A stretch of 64,000 nucleotides of DNA. Source: Doris montereyensis (Eukaryota; Mollusca; Gastropoda; Nudibranchia; Dorididae). The translations under genes were made by a program, and so were the position numbers. Of this stretch, positions 28,385 to 38,436 are shown one piece after another. The stretch covers positions 466,001 to 530,000 of the forward strand of contig JAXRKP010000094.1 of assembly GCA_037039925.1 (NCBI GenBank). Direction: 5' to 3'. Positions within the stretch are counted from its first letter, which is position 1, and every line of letters begins with the position of its first letter. Under the pieces are notes generated by a model. That model saw only the letters and a list, made by a program, of their open reading frames with translations, made no database searches and was not told where the DNA came from.

Positions 28385-28665
28385 TTTGTATGGCTCCTTC
28401 AAGGCTGTTATGGCCTATAGAGTAGGAGCGTGAAGCAGAATAGGGGATAATAGTCACCTCCTAGACAGGACACTAGTCTGAAGCAGGGTTTTACTTCCAA
28501 ACTAATGCTTGTATCTATTTGCACCTTTGTCACTCGGGGAAAAATGTTTGTTAAGTGTCTCTCTGAAGGAACACAACATCAGACCTAGCTTTGCTAGGAT
28601 TCAAACCCGAACCTTATGATCCCAAGTCCAGCATCCTAACCACTCGGCCATTGACGCCACATAAT
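28385..28665 (-). repeat. tRNA-like SINE, family C, best copy
   Basis: Read on the minus strand from 28665: GGCGTCAATGGCCGAGTGG carries a Ser/Leu-tRNA-like A box (GGCCGAGTGGTTAGG). A B box (GGTTCGGGTTTGAATCC) and the family C body ending at TATAGGCCATAACAGCC follow. Clearly tRNA-derived. Confidence 0.85.
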
Positions 28666-28878
28666 TAGATACATGCATTGTGTCATTTTAATTTTAAGAT
28701 GAAATGGATCAAAACGTTTTACATATAGGGCAAGTAATCGTAGCACTGTGTATTAATAAATGTCTGTTCAGCATGTCAAGCTTAGAAAGGTCAATGATTT
28801 GTTTTTAAAGTGTTCTAGTTCAAGCACAGGTGTAACATTGAGAATATTGAAATGATTTTTCTGGTTGTATTCTTCCAG

Positions 28879-29018
28879 GAGCATTCTATGGAGCTTGTGG
28901 AGAAACATTGTTCCAAGTATTTGGGCATGTTCGTAGACTGCATTCAAAGAAACCCTCATACCTGGCAAATGGACTGCGAGCCAGAGAGAGCTAAACTTGC
29001 CAGATGTGCTGAAACAAA
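28879..29018 (+). CDS. CHCHD5: CHCHD5 exon with first CHCH hairpin
   Basis: Acceptor TTCTTCCAG, donor GTGAGAAT. Encodes EHSMELVEKHCSKYLGMFVD, CIQRNPHTWQMD and CEPERAKLARCAET. Either Met at 28888 or an upstream Met is used. Confidence 0.85.
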
Positions 29019-30968
29019 GTGAGAATAGACATTCTTCAATAAACTTGGAAAAACCAAATCTATATTTAAGGAGGGTACAAAGAGAAAAAACATCTTATGT
29101 GTTTTATGTAAAGGGAATTTAGCAACAACAAAAAAACAACCCTCAAATTAACGGTGTGTTAGAAGCACACTGTCAGATTTAGTTGTGCCAGGATTTGAAC
29201 CTCCGACTTCATCACAATCCTAATCACTATGCCACCAAGCAAGTGCATATACTGGGCTGTGGGTTTTTTCAGTACCAAATCAAATCAATTATTTTTATGC
29301 TTCATTGTCACTGTTTGTGGCTGTTTTGAGTAAAGATTTGAATGAAGTTTGCCCATAACAAAATTGCTGTTAGTAATGTCTTTCAACTGTTGTGTGTTTG
29401 AATAGCACGAGACTGCTTGTATGAGTGCTGGTTAGCTTGTTGTCACCTGTCTATATAAACTTCCACATCGCTGATCATTATGTTGTTATTGTCATTCTTC
29501 ATCGAGTCATTCATTTAGTCATTTCATTCTGTACATTAAACAGTGTGATCCTATAACCCATTTAACTTGTGTGTTCTTATTATTATCATCATTAAACATT
29601 ATATTGTTTACCACTGTAATGGTTTTTCTGAAACCATAAAAAAACCCAGCACACAGCCCTGAATGGAGGTCTGATTTTGTTGGCATGTTTTGTTTGCTTT
29701 TCTTGCATTCCTGATTGCAACATCTTTCATTAGTTTTTAATTTGTAAATGATCAATGTCAAAATCTAAAATGTTTGCCACATATTTTGTTATGACTATCA
29801 TACCATATTATGTCTTGACCGCCAGCCCTGAAATCGCCCACATCAAGACAACGTGTAGCCAACAGTTCCAGGCATACGAGCAATGCATGTTGAGTAACAA
29901 AGCTGATCCAGAGAAGTGCACAGAGGTGTTTTCTGTCTTCACAGCCTGTGCTGACAGTGCCTTGAAAACATTGGCCGATCCAGGTATGCAAGCAATGTAA
30001 TCTCCCCCCCATTTTTTAAATTCCTCAAACGTCAACAATTTTATTTATGACTTCCATGGTCTTTCATGGTTCATTAAGAAATATAAAACGCTACCGTTCT
30101 CAGCAGACGTTTTTAGTTTACATATTTTTTTGACACATGCACAATATGCAATTGGTATTCTATACGTGTGTAGTGTGCGACTTTGGAATGATTTAAGCAA
30201 TGTACAAACACTCATCAAGATCAGTGCGCAATAATGAGCTACTTTTGAGCGTATATATACAAATACAGAATACTTTGCGTGTCACTCTGGACTAGTTGAA
30301 CTTTTGAATAATGTGTTAGCTAGTTTTTTATTCATCGAATTGAGAGTGTACCACTCGAGCATCAATCACATCATCAATAAATCCCTTCACCATGCCTTAC
30401 CACTACCCCCCCACCCCAATCTCTTTCTCCTCCCCTTTTGTAAGAGCAGTGATCACTTCACTACTGTATGTCTTACTTGCCTCAGGAAAATGTGATGCAT
30501 AGACAAGTAAGGTGTGTGCACAAGCACATGTGTTGTTTCCCATGTGTGCAACACACATTTGCCACTGTCACTATCATTGACGTTACCTTTCTTACCTTAC
30601 TGCATTGTACTTACACTCTGAAAAATGCTTAATTGGAGAGGAAAATCTCTAGTCCCATGAATTTGGGATGAAATGTTTTCGAGTGTACCACATTATCTTG
30701 TATGCCTAGAAATAGAAAGATTACCCTATGCTTAACACTAAGAAATGTGATCAGTAGTACATTTTTTCTTTCTTTTTTCCATTTCCGTGTGCTTATAATC
30801 CCTAACTATTTATCTATGAATTACATTTAACTATTGTTAACGTCATCTTTTATTCTTTACGCTTTGAGTCAGATTTGCTTCCTGATACTGAATGGAATTT
30901 TTTTGTTCGTTTTTTTACTTTCACATGCAGAGAGCAGTCAGGAGTTGCTGTCTTCAGGGTCCAGATGA
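28879..30968 (+). CDS. CHCHD5: CHCH domain-containing protein 5, split gene
   Basis: Small twin-CX9C protein of the mitochondrial intermembrane space, a class imported and oxidised by the MIA40 relay. Exons: 28879-29018, 29826-29983, 30931-30968. Exon 1 shows C-SKYLGMFVD-C and C-EPERAKLAR-C; exon 2 shows C-SQQFQAYEQ-C and C-TEVFSVFTA-C. There are thus two CHCH hairpins with exact CX9C spacing, the arrangement of CHCHD5. Tail ESSQELLSSGSR, stop at 30966. Phases match at both junctions. An upstream exon may supply the start; the internal ATG at 28888 (MELVEKHC) would also give a normal length (~110 residues). Tandem AATAAA signals at 31360 and 31369. Confidence 0.88.
29155..29245 (-). repeat. 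SINE family C head fragment
   Basis: GCCAGGATTTGAACCTCCG and CTAATCACTATGCCACC are the inverted B and A box region, in the CHCHD5 intron. Confidence 0.6.
29826..29983 (+). CDS. CHCHD5: CHCHD5 exon with second CHCH hairpin
   Basis: Acceptor GACCGCCAG, donor GTATGC. Encodes PEIAHIKTTCSQQFQAYEQC, MLSNKADPEKC and TEVFSVFTACADSAL, then KTLADP. The open frame also runs upstream (29755) and past the donor, but splice sites and phase favour these limits. Confidence 0.88.
30931..30968 (+). CDS. CHCHD5: CHCHD5 terminal exon
   Basis: Acceptor TTTCACATGCAG. Completes Glu and adds SSQELLSSGSR, stop TGA. Phase 1 matches the preceding exon. Confidence 0.75.
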
Positions 30969-31359
30969 CGTAATTTAACAATAACAACAACACCTTGCAT
31001 CATTTTTGAGCTGTCAATCTATGTATACCTTTATTGAACGAATCAAGACATAAATTTGGAGTACTTGAGGTACTTGCTTTTGAACTACCTCAAACCAAAG
31101 CCTTTCCTCTAGCTCTCTGTAAGTTAATGGTAGTAGGCCTAGATGTCATTTGGTTGTACATACAAGTATATTTTTTCCATCGCAATCAAGAAGCTATTCC
31201 ACTGCCCTTCTTTAGTTTTTATATATTTCATTTATGTATGTACAAAATTTATTTTGCAATGCTCAATATTGTCATGAGATAGAATTACAAGATCACGAAT
31301 TTCCTTTGTAACAATAGTGTTGGTTTTAGTAAAAATAATGGCTATGGCAAATGTGTTGA

Positions 31360-31374
31360 AATAAAAGCAATAAA
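31360..31374 (+). terminator. CHCHD5 polyadenylation signals
   Basis: Two AATAAA hexamers (31360 and 31369) lie ~400 bp after the stop on the coding strand. Confidence 0.6.
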
Positions 31375-31934
31375 GTCCTTACAGTTACACTTCATATGGG
31401 AGATTTCTTCACATACTTGAATTTTCCATCGACTACATAAGCTATATTGTTCAGTTGTTGCCGTTTGCTGTTACATTCTTTTTACCTTGTAAATTGAGAT
31501 AAGACACACATGTACAAATGGAAGAAAGTTTTGTGAGGGTAGCAGTCTTTATACTGTTTTAAAGTTTATGTTTTGCCAGCTTCTTTGATGTGTGGTGAAT
31601 GAAATATGGATTATTTACACCACATAATCGTCATTAAATGATTTGTTCAGTGTTATGTATTAGAAAGTAAAATATGGAACGTTTTAACCTTTGCATCTTG
31701 CATAAAAGTAAAAGACTTTAAAATCTATGTGCTGTGTCTTGTTGTTCCCCCGGACAAAATAAAGGGACTGCGGTATGGCTACTCCTGCAGCCTGTTCGCT
31801 CTTTCCCACTAGCCATCAGTTTCACGGTCTTATAACTTATACCTAGTAATAGTAATATAATATTGCTAATATTAATATAGTAAACCTTTCTTTCTCTCCA
31901 GCTCTGTCGGTGTCAAATTCTTTCTTTTCTGTGG

Positions 31935-32030
31935 GCAGTTGGCAGGTGCTACTGGTAGGCCCTACTCCTTTCGTGTCTCTTGCTGTTTCCCTATGAATTC
32001 ACCCTGATATCATCACATACGGTGGGAAAA
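31935..32030 (+). repeat. SINE-like repeat family A, copy
   Basis: GGCAGTTGGCAGGTGCTACT, GGTAGGCCCTACTCCTTTC, ATTCACCCTGATATCATCAC; shortened in the centre. Confidence 0.65.
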
Positions 32031-32064
32031 CCCTTCATTTATTTTTGTTTTTTCTTTATTATTG

Positions 32065-32175
32065 ACAGTGAAGATTGCAACAAACTTTAGGCGTCACTCT
32101 AAAAGTAGGGCAAGTAAACTGACAGTGAAGATTGCAACAAACTTGAGGTGTCACTCTAAAAGTAGGGCAAGTTAA
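32065..32175. repeat. ~54-bp direct duplication
   Basis: Two copies of GACAGTGAAGATTGCAACAA followed by GTCACTCTAAAAGTAGGGCA. Confidence 0.85.
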
Positions 32176-32279
32176 CTAGTAGTAGTGACTAGGAACTGTT
32201 ATTTTTTAAACATATTACTAACTATGCTTATACATGTATTATTTTATGTAATATATACATGTATGGTGTAGTACACATA

Positions 32280-33041
32280 CACTCAAACCTCGTCATATCG
32301 CCAACTGTTGTGCCAGGGGTAACTTGGCATTATAAAGGGAATGGCGCTATTATAACGAAAACATCTTTTGTCAGTATCACAATAAGGGAGATAATCCACA
32401 TTTGACTTATCAAGTAGAAGAAAAACAGTGACATGGCAATGTAGGCCTACTCCATGTGAAGAGGTTATTAGAGTGTTATTGTAATATTAATAGTATTATA
32501 TAGTAGTAATAGTAGGATCGCCAGGTCTCTTATGTAGTCCAAAAAGGAACATAGACAGAAATACCCCAACTTAAAATGGATTAACCTAGGTTATGACACT
32601 GCTGTGAAGCATTACTTATTCTTGCCACTCAATTGGACCCAATCATACCGCCAAGCTTTGTCTCCAAACCTTCGGGTACTCTCACTCTCTTAAAGGAGAA
32701 ACCTTGTGTCACTAGTGTCAGGTTCATTTTTGTAACTTGCAAGTGTAAGAGTACTAAGACATACATGGCAGTGATCCTTGTATGTGTAGTGTTTGAGTGT
32801 TCTGTGACCAGGTTAAACTAGATTCTACTTATGCATGTACCGGCTTGCATCACTTCGGGGAAGGGGGTGGTGATGCACGGTGGCGGTATAACGAGTTGTA
32901 TTTCACATTTATTTAGGAACGTTTCTGCCAAGTCATTGGCAGCATAACAAGGTGTTTTATTGATTTGGTTTGTATCAGATCCGTACAAATGTGAAAAGCT
33001 GGTAGTAAGCGAAAGTGGCGATATATAACAAGGTTTGAGTG
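32280..33041. mobile_element. MITE, TIR CACTCAAACC, TA target site
   Basis: The left end CACTCAAACCTCGTCATATC and the inverted right end CACTCAAACCTTGTTATATA match. TA on both sides. The internal TGGCGCTATTATAACG and TGGCGGTATAACGAG segments are also inverted relatives. ~760 bp, no transposase seen, likely non-autonomous. Confidence 0.85.
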
Positions 33042-33092
33042 TATATCTCAGATGGAGTACAATAAAACTTATAACATTGACTATGTTGGCCA

Positions 33093-33253
33093 TGGATTCA
33101 ATGGATTTCATTCAAAAGTTGAAAACAGAGACTGTAAAACATGAGAGGAAGCTACTTTTTGCTGCTGTGAAAGTCAAAATAACTTCTTGAATGAAATCCA
33201 TTAATCCAAGTAGCTTCCTCTCATCTCATGTTTTACTGAGTCTCTGTTTTCAA
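33093..33253. repeat. Interleaved inverted repeats (A-B-A'-B')
   Basis: A (33093-33120) pairs with A' (33181-33208) and B (33119-33156) pairs with B' (33209-33253). The arms overlap in pseudoknot order instead of nesting. Confidence 0.8.
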
Positions 33254-33371
33254 TTTCCAACTTGCACCGTTGGTATTTTCTTTCTGCCTTTTTCTATCAC
33301 TCTATCACCACTTTCCCACCTCTCTCCTCATCCCCTTCTCTCTTCTGCCTGTTCCATTCTAATTCCCATTC

Positions 33372-33608
33372 TCGATGGTCCAGAGGTAAGGTAGGCAAAT
33401 CAACACCTAGTCACATTGGAAACTGATGATAAAAAGGAGGTCTCATGTGCAGACCACAACACTGTGCACATAGTTAAAGATTGTTAGATTCAATGGCCTG
33501 TTTACAGGACAGTTCGCGCACGCACAAAAAAAAAAAAAAATCTACCAAAAACCCCAAAGATCATCTTAGCTGTAGATGTGACCAAATCAAAATCAAAATC
33601 AAATTCTT
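33372..33608 (+). repeat. SINE family B, 5'-truncated
   Basis: CAACACCTAGTCACATTGG, an A-run, then TACCAAAAACCCCAAAGATC match the body and tail of family B. Confidence 0.6.
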
Positions 33609-34605
33609 GCCCTCATAGTGTCACCGTAATCATTGCACTTGTTTTCTGTTTCTGCCATTTTTGGTTTAGGTTTTTCTTTGCAGTTTTGCATAGGCCTACG
33701 TATTCACGCACTTTTTCTACCTGTTTGCTGCTGTACTCGCCAACAAGCATACTTCAATTACTACAATATTGCATTCACTTCCTCCTCTCAGCAGCTCTGC
33801 TGATACCCTTTTTTTGCATACATACTACATACTCTTTCTGTTTCGTCGCCAACAAGCATACTTCAATTACAATATCGTATTCACTTCCTCCTCTAGTCTT
33901 ACACTCTCAGCAGATTTGATCACCATCTCATTCCTTCCTTCCCTCATGGTTGTGATTGAGTCTTTGCGGCCATCTCAAATTCAATGCCAGCTTTAGACAC
34001 ATGTATAACTAGTGAACTGCCTTTATGATAACTTCCACTTGTGTAGCCTGTTTAGAATTCAAACAAGCTAATCACTCACTCAATGTTTCCACTTTATGCA
34101 GATTTTGTAATTTATATTTCATGTTTTAAAATGCTGATGTGCAGATTGACTCATTATAATAGTAATAGTTATATATATATATATATGTGTGTATATCTAT
34201 GTGGGTGATTTAACATCAAAATTGTTTATTTATATTATTATTAACAAATGTACTATTGCTAGTTTAATTTTAATATTACCGAGTGTCATGGATATACGTG
34301 TCGGTTAACTTTTAGACTTAGCGTAGCACAAGTAGTAGTAGCAGTATTATTTCCTAATGAAATGTTTTTCTTGTCTTTTCTAGTTTCTAGTCAAATTACT
34401 TTTACGTTTAGTGTGGGAATGGAATCTTGCATGAAGAATAAAACTAGAATTTAATAGAAATAGAATTGAAATTCATGTGTGTGTAAAAAAGGTGTCATTA
34501 CTGTCATGGTTACTTGTTGTTTTGTTTTTGTCTTTACTTTATCTTTGTAAAATGTCACTGCCATTGTGTCACTGTGGTGAATTGGGAGTCAATGAAATGC
34601 TGATG
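33609..34605. other. Intergenic, no gene recognised
   Basis: T/C-rich DNA with a short duplicated GCCAACAAGCATACTTCAAT and a (TA)n tract at ~34166. The 113-residue frame at 33578 resembles nothing known. Confidence 0.5.
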
Positions 34606-34608
34606 ATA

Positions 34609-34766
34609 CAGTAGTCGCTGGATAAAAGCACATTCTGTGTAAACACACGCCTACATCTGCTGACCAAATTTTTACTATATACTAAGTGTTCTCATAAACA
34701 CACAGTATGCATAAAAGCACGCTTTTTCCTGCGCCCAGAGGGCGTTCGATAATCGAGCGACTGTGG
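34609..34766. mobile_element. Small MITE with TA target site
   Basis: The left end CAGTAGTCGCTGGATAAAAG and the right end inverted CCACAGTCGCTCGATTATCG are diverged TIRs of the pogo/mariner kind. 158 bp. Confidence 0.6.
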
Positions 34767-37175
34767 TATTATATCAATATCCATTTAGACTTTTAGTTTG
34801 AATATTTAACATATCGTCTGTGAACCGGTCTAAAAACTTGCAAGTCTGTACGGCATAATTTTTCAGAAGCAAAAAAGAAGAATAAACATAATAAATCATC
34901 GGGCTGCAAACACTATTTTATGCTTTTTGGATACAATTTGATAACTACTTTAATCTTTAGCATGTAGTAAAAGGAAAAACATAATCTGTTGTGCGCAAAA
35001 TGGAATTATACAGCTAATTTAGACATGCTGAATTTAATGGTAGTGGTTAAATTGTCTTTTAATTTTAAATCATGTTCAGGAGCTGTCCCCCTCCTTATAT
35101 AGGACACATCTCATCATGTCCCACATATCATGGACTTACACATTTAGGGCGTTTTATCGACAATGTGCTTGTTGAAATACGTGTAAGTGTAACCATCATA
35201 ATGATGGGTACAAGTTCAACCTTAGTCAGCACATGGTATTGGTGGTTGAGTGGTTAGGCTACTCACTGCTAGTGCTAAGCCTTGCCAACAATTACCCGGC
35301 CATCTTGTCAAACATTTAAATTTTTTAAACAATGTGCAAATTAAGTTAGCTTCATTTAAATTTATCGGAGGTAAAAATGCATGACAAATACTACTTTACT
35401 AGCCAACATAAAACTTGAGGCCATAGCGTTGTGAGTTTGTAATCACCATTACACTGGTTCAAAATTTATGGCTGGCTCAGATGGAGTTTTCCCCATAACA
35501 CTACTCTAAAAAAGTTGGTCACTGTTTTCCTCCCTTGCCTCAAGTGTGAATGAGTACCCAGCTATAAGCAGAGAAGAATTTAGTTAGTTTTATGAAGCGC
35601 CTTTCAGTTGCTGTACTGTACACTTCACAGGGAGTTGAGGATTTTTAATAGAGTGGGGGGGTAAAAATGCATAGTCGGTGAGCCTGTACTTGTGCAGGGA
35701 TACAGACTGTAAATCCATCTTTATTTTTAACCTTCCCTTGCTTTCACAAGTATCTCACTAATTTGTTTTTAAGACCAACATGACAATTAAACATAAACTC
35801 TCACACTTTCCACCTTCAACCTAGAAAAAAACAAAAATATGACGCAAAGGCATATCTGTATATTTTGTCTTTATATTCAAGAGCAAATTTCCATTTATGA
35901 CATGACATTAATGACATAATGTACAAATGAGTGAGTCACTAACTCAAGACTTAAAACAAACCGTTAACAAAATATAGAATGATGATGTCCATTGAGCCAG
36001 GCTCAAGACTTAAAACAAACCGTTAACAAAATAAAGAATGATGATGTCCATTGAGCCAGGCTCACGCCACATGCATACAACGATTGCATCCATATAAACC
36101 ATGGTACGCATATATGTCCACAAGACATTTAAAAACCGTGACTATATCGCATGAATGATAATTGGTATTTGGGCAAAACGGCAAGAATTTGTTTCAAAAC
36201 TTTCATTGGCAAACGTTATACAACTGGACGCATCAGAATTTAAAACTCATAATAATAATAACGTTTATCACTACATATTTTTCTCTAAAAAATATACAAA
36301 ATAACATAAACGGGTCAACACATAGAAACAATTAAATCAATATTTCTTGAAATATGACAGGCTCAATAATTAAAGCTGGCTTTGATTTTTACCCCCAAAA
36401 ATATAACAGTTAGGTGACTAGAAAATATCATTAATTAACATCTTCACTCTCAAGTCGTTTTCTTTTTCTTTGATACACTTTTTATGTCATCTAAAGTAAC
36501 TCTTCTTACTCTTATTTATCAATATAAAAGCTGAAAAGAATTCAGTATTTAAATAATTACGAAAAACAAAGACACAATTTCCAATGCAAGAAAATGGCAG
36601 CATGACTTTTTCAAGTTCATGTCAAGGTCTTGGCTTATGAAAACTCTGTGGTGTCGGCCTTTTTATTCCAGACAGCCATATTCATAGCAAATTTATTAGT
36701 ATTAGTGAGCAAGTTATTGGGTCAAAATTTGAAGATTTTCTGAAACGTCAAACTGATTGGGGGGGGGGGGGGGGTTGTTCACTTTCACCCTCAGTAAATT
36801 AAATCAAATTGTGCCAATCAGCCGTACCCGATTTTAAAAATAAAAACTTTTAAAAAAAGTTCATTTATATAATAAAAAGAAGATGAATTTTTTCCCACGT
36901 TGAAAATATGCTCCCATTTACTCTTGACAAGTACTAGCAAGCAGTACAGTTAATTTGTCTTGCATGCAAACAAAAGTTTCTTTGTGGAAACAAACTCTAC
37001 ATACAAAGTAAGTGAAAGAATGAGCTGAGTAGGCCACAGCCCATACTTCTACAGCAACAAGCCAAAATTCTTACCAGAACGCAGTGTAATAACTGATTAC
37101 TACACACAAATAAAATTATCTTTGACTTGAGAAAGAGGTGATACTGTTAACCTTATTAATTTCATTGCAATACAT
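34767..37175. other. Region between CHCHD5 and PBX, no gene recognised
   Basis: AT-rich, with a G15-type run at ~36760. From ~35.8 kb rightwards it could be a long PBX 3' UTR on the minus strand, but its end cannot be placed by eye. Confidence 0.4.
35943..36060. repeat. 59-bp perfect-like tandem duplication
   Basis: Two copies starting CTCAAGACTTAAAACAAACC and ending TCCATTGAGCCAGG, with one difference. Confidence 0.9.
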
Positions 37176-37345
37176 GTACTAAAATACTGTAAACCTTTTT
37201 TTTCAAACTATTTCATTGGTATGACAATACATGAACTAAAATACTGTAAACCTTTCTTCAAACTATGTCATTGGTATGACAATACATGAACTAAAATACT
37301 GTAAACCTTTTCAAACTATTTCATTGGTGTGACAATACATGAATG
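37175..37345. repeat. ~60-bp tandem repeat, three copies
   Basis: Copies of CTAAAATACTGTAAACCTTT then CAAACTATTTCATTGGTATG and ACAATACATGAA. Confidence 0.85.
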
Positions 37346-37444
37346 ACAATGACATGGGATGACAGAAACATCATTTGATCTGTACAGAAAGTCAATGATG
37401 ATGAACTCTTTGGTTTTTTCTGAAGAAAAAAGGGGGAAAATCAT

Positions 37445-37600
37445 CATCTTCACGACAAAAGTTGGGTTCGAATCCTGGCAAAGCTAAGCCCGATGATGTG
37501 TTTATGGGAAAGACATGTAACACACGTTTTTCCCACTCAGCAAAGGTGCAAATGGGTACAAGCACTAGCTTGAGAGTAAAAACCTGCATTCTTCTATAAT
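37445..37600 (+). repeat. SINE family C, partial
   Basis: GGGTTCGAATCCTGGCAAAG (B box) then CACTCAGCAAAGGTGCAAAT and AGAGTAAAAACCTGCATTC. Confidence 0.65.
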
Positions 37601-37629
37601 TGTACAAACAATCACTAGATCAAAGTCAG

Positions 37630-37925
37630 TGATTTGATTTACCCACATTCACACTACACTAGGGTTTTTTTATTTTGCCCGGGCGGCTCTGTAATCAGAC
37701 AAGGGCTCTTTAACGGGCACTTGTGATCTGAGACAGGCCCTTTTAATAGTCTGCCTCTGATGGGTCTGTGTCGATCCACATAACTGGGCCAGGAGGTGGG
37801 TTTTACTCTAAAAAGAACTGAAATTTGTTCTCTCGACTCGTTGGATGCAAGCCTAAAACCTTTGAGAGGTTGACACTTGCCCCTCGACCCCCCCCCGTTT
37901 GCACGAAGGTGGTAAGTGACCACAC
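37630..37925 (-). repeat. SINE family B
   Basis: GATTTGATTTACCCACATTC, TGTGTCGATCCACATAACTG and a diverged B/A box end at ~37860-37925, inverted relative to the copy at 11341. Confidence 0.65.
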
Positions 37926-38143
37926 ACACACAACACCTGACAACAGAGAGAGAGTAAAACTAAGAGGAAAAACAAAATATTGATACTAAGACACAACACA
38001 TTTTATGGAATAACCGAACACAAACACAGATCTCATTAAAAACAAAGGCATTCTCACACAGTGAGATGTAAAAGAGGTACAAGGTATACCACTGATATCA
38101 AACATTGTTCTTGACACTGAGGCTCTAGGAAGATACCTTGTAC

Positions 38144-38436
38144 ACTAAGGGTAATGCAAACCAAAAACTTTGAGCTGAGCTAAAACTGCTGTTGTCGAAC
38201 CGATTCTGATAGTAGACTGATCAGACCAAAAGCTGTGTGGTGAGGCTACAGTTTGCTTCGAGCTGTGATAAATATTTTGTTATTTTTCACTGCTCAAAGC
38301 TAGCAGTCGAGCCGACATCATTTTGTGATGACTTCTGTTGCCAACTGTTGGTTGGTAAGCGGCAGCTGCTTTTGGTGCTAACACTAAGAGCTCTGAGCGC
38401 TCGGTTAGTAGCTTTTGGTCTGCACATACCCTTAGT
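38144..38436. mobile_element. ~290-bp inverted-repeat element
   Basis: ACTAAGGGTAATGCAAACC at the left and GGTCTGCACATACCCTTAGT at the right are imperfect inverted repeats. CCAAAAGC/GCTTTTGG pairs occur inside. Class unknown. Confidence 0.6.

Larger units (their letters stand above)
27518..28878. promoter_or_regulatory. MORN5-CHCHD5 head-to-head intergenic region
   Basis: The two genes diverge from this 1.36-kb interval, which probably contains both promoters and any first non-coding exon of CHCHD5. It includes an AGATCT-rich palindromic tract (27868-27945) and a SINE at 28385-28665. No TATA box is convincing. Confidence 0.4.

Noticed and set aside
28570..28665. Apparent tRNA-Ser/Leu gene on the minus strand
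   Set aside because: A and B boxes are present, but the sequence continues into a repeated body shared by several loci and the acceptor stem does not close; it is a SINE head.
34141..34190. (TA)n tract as promoter TATA region
   Set aside because: Simple repeat with no gene downstream on either strand.
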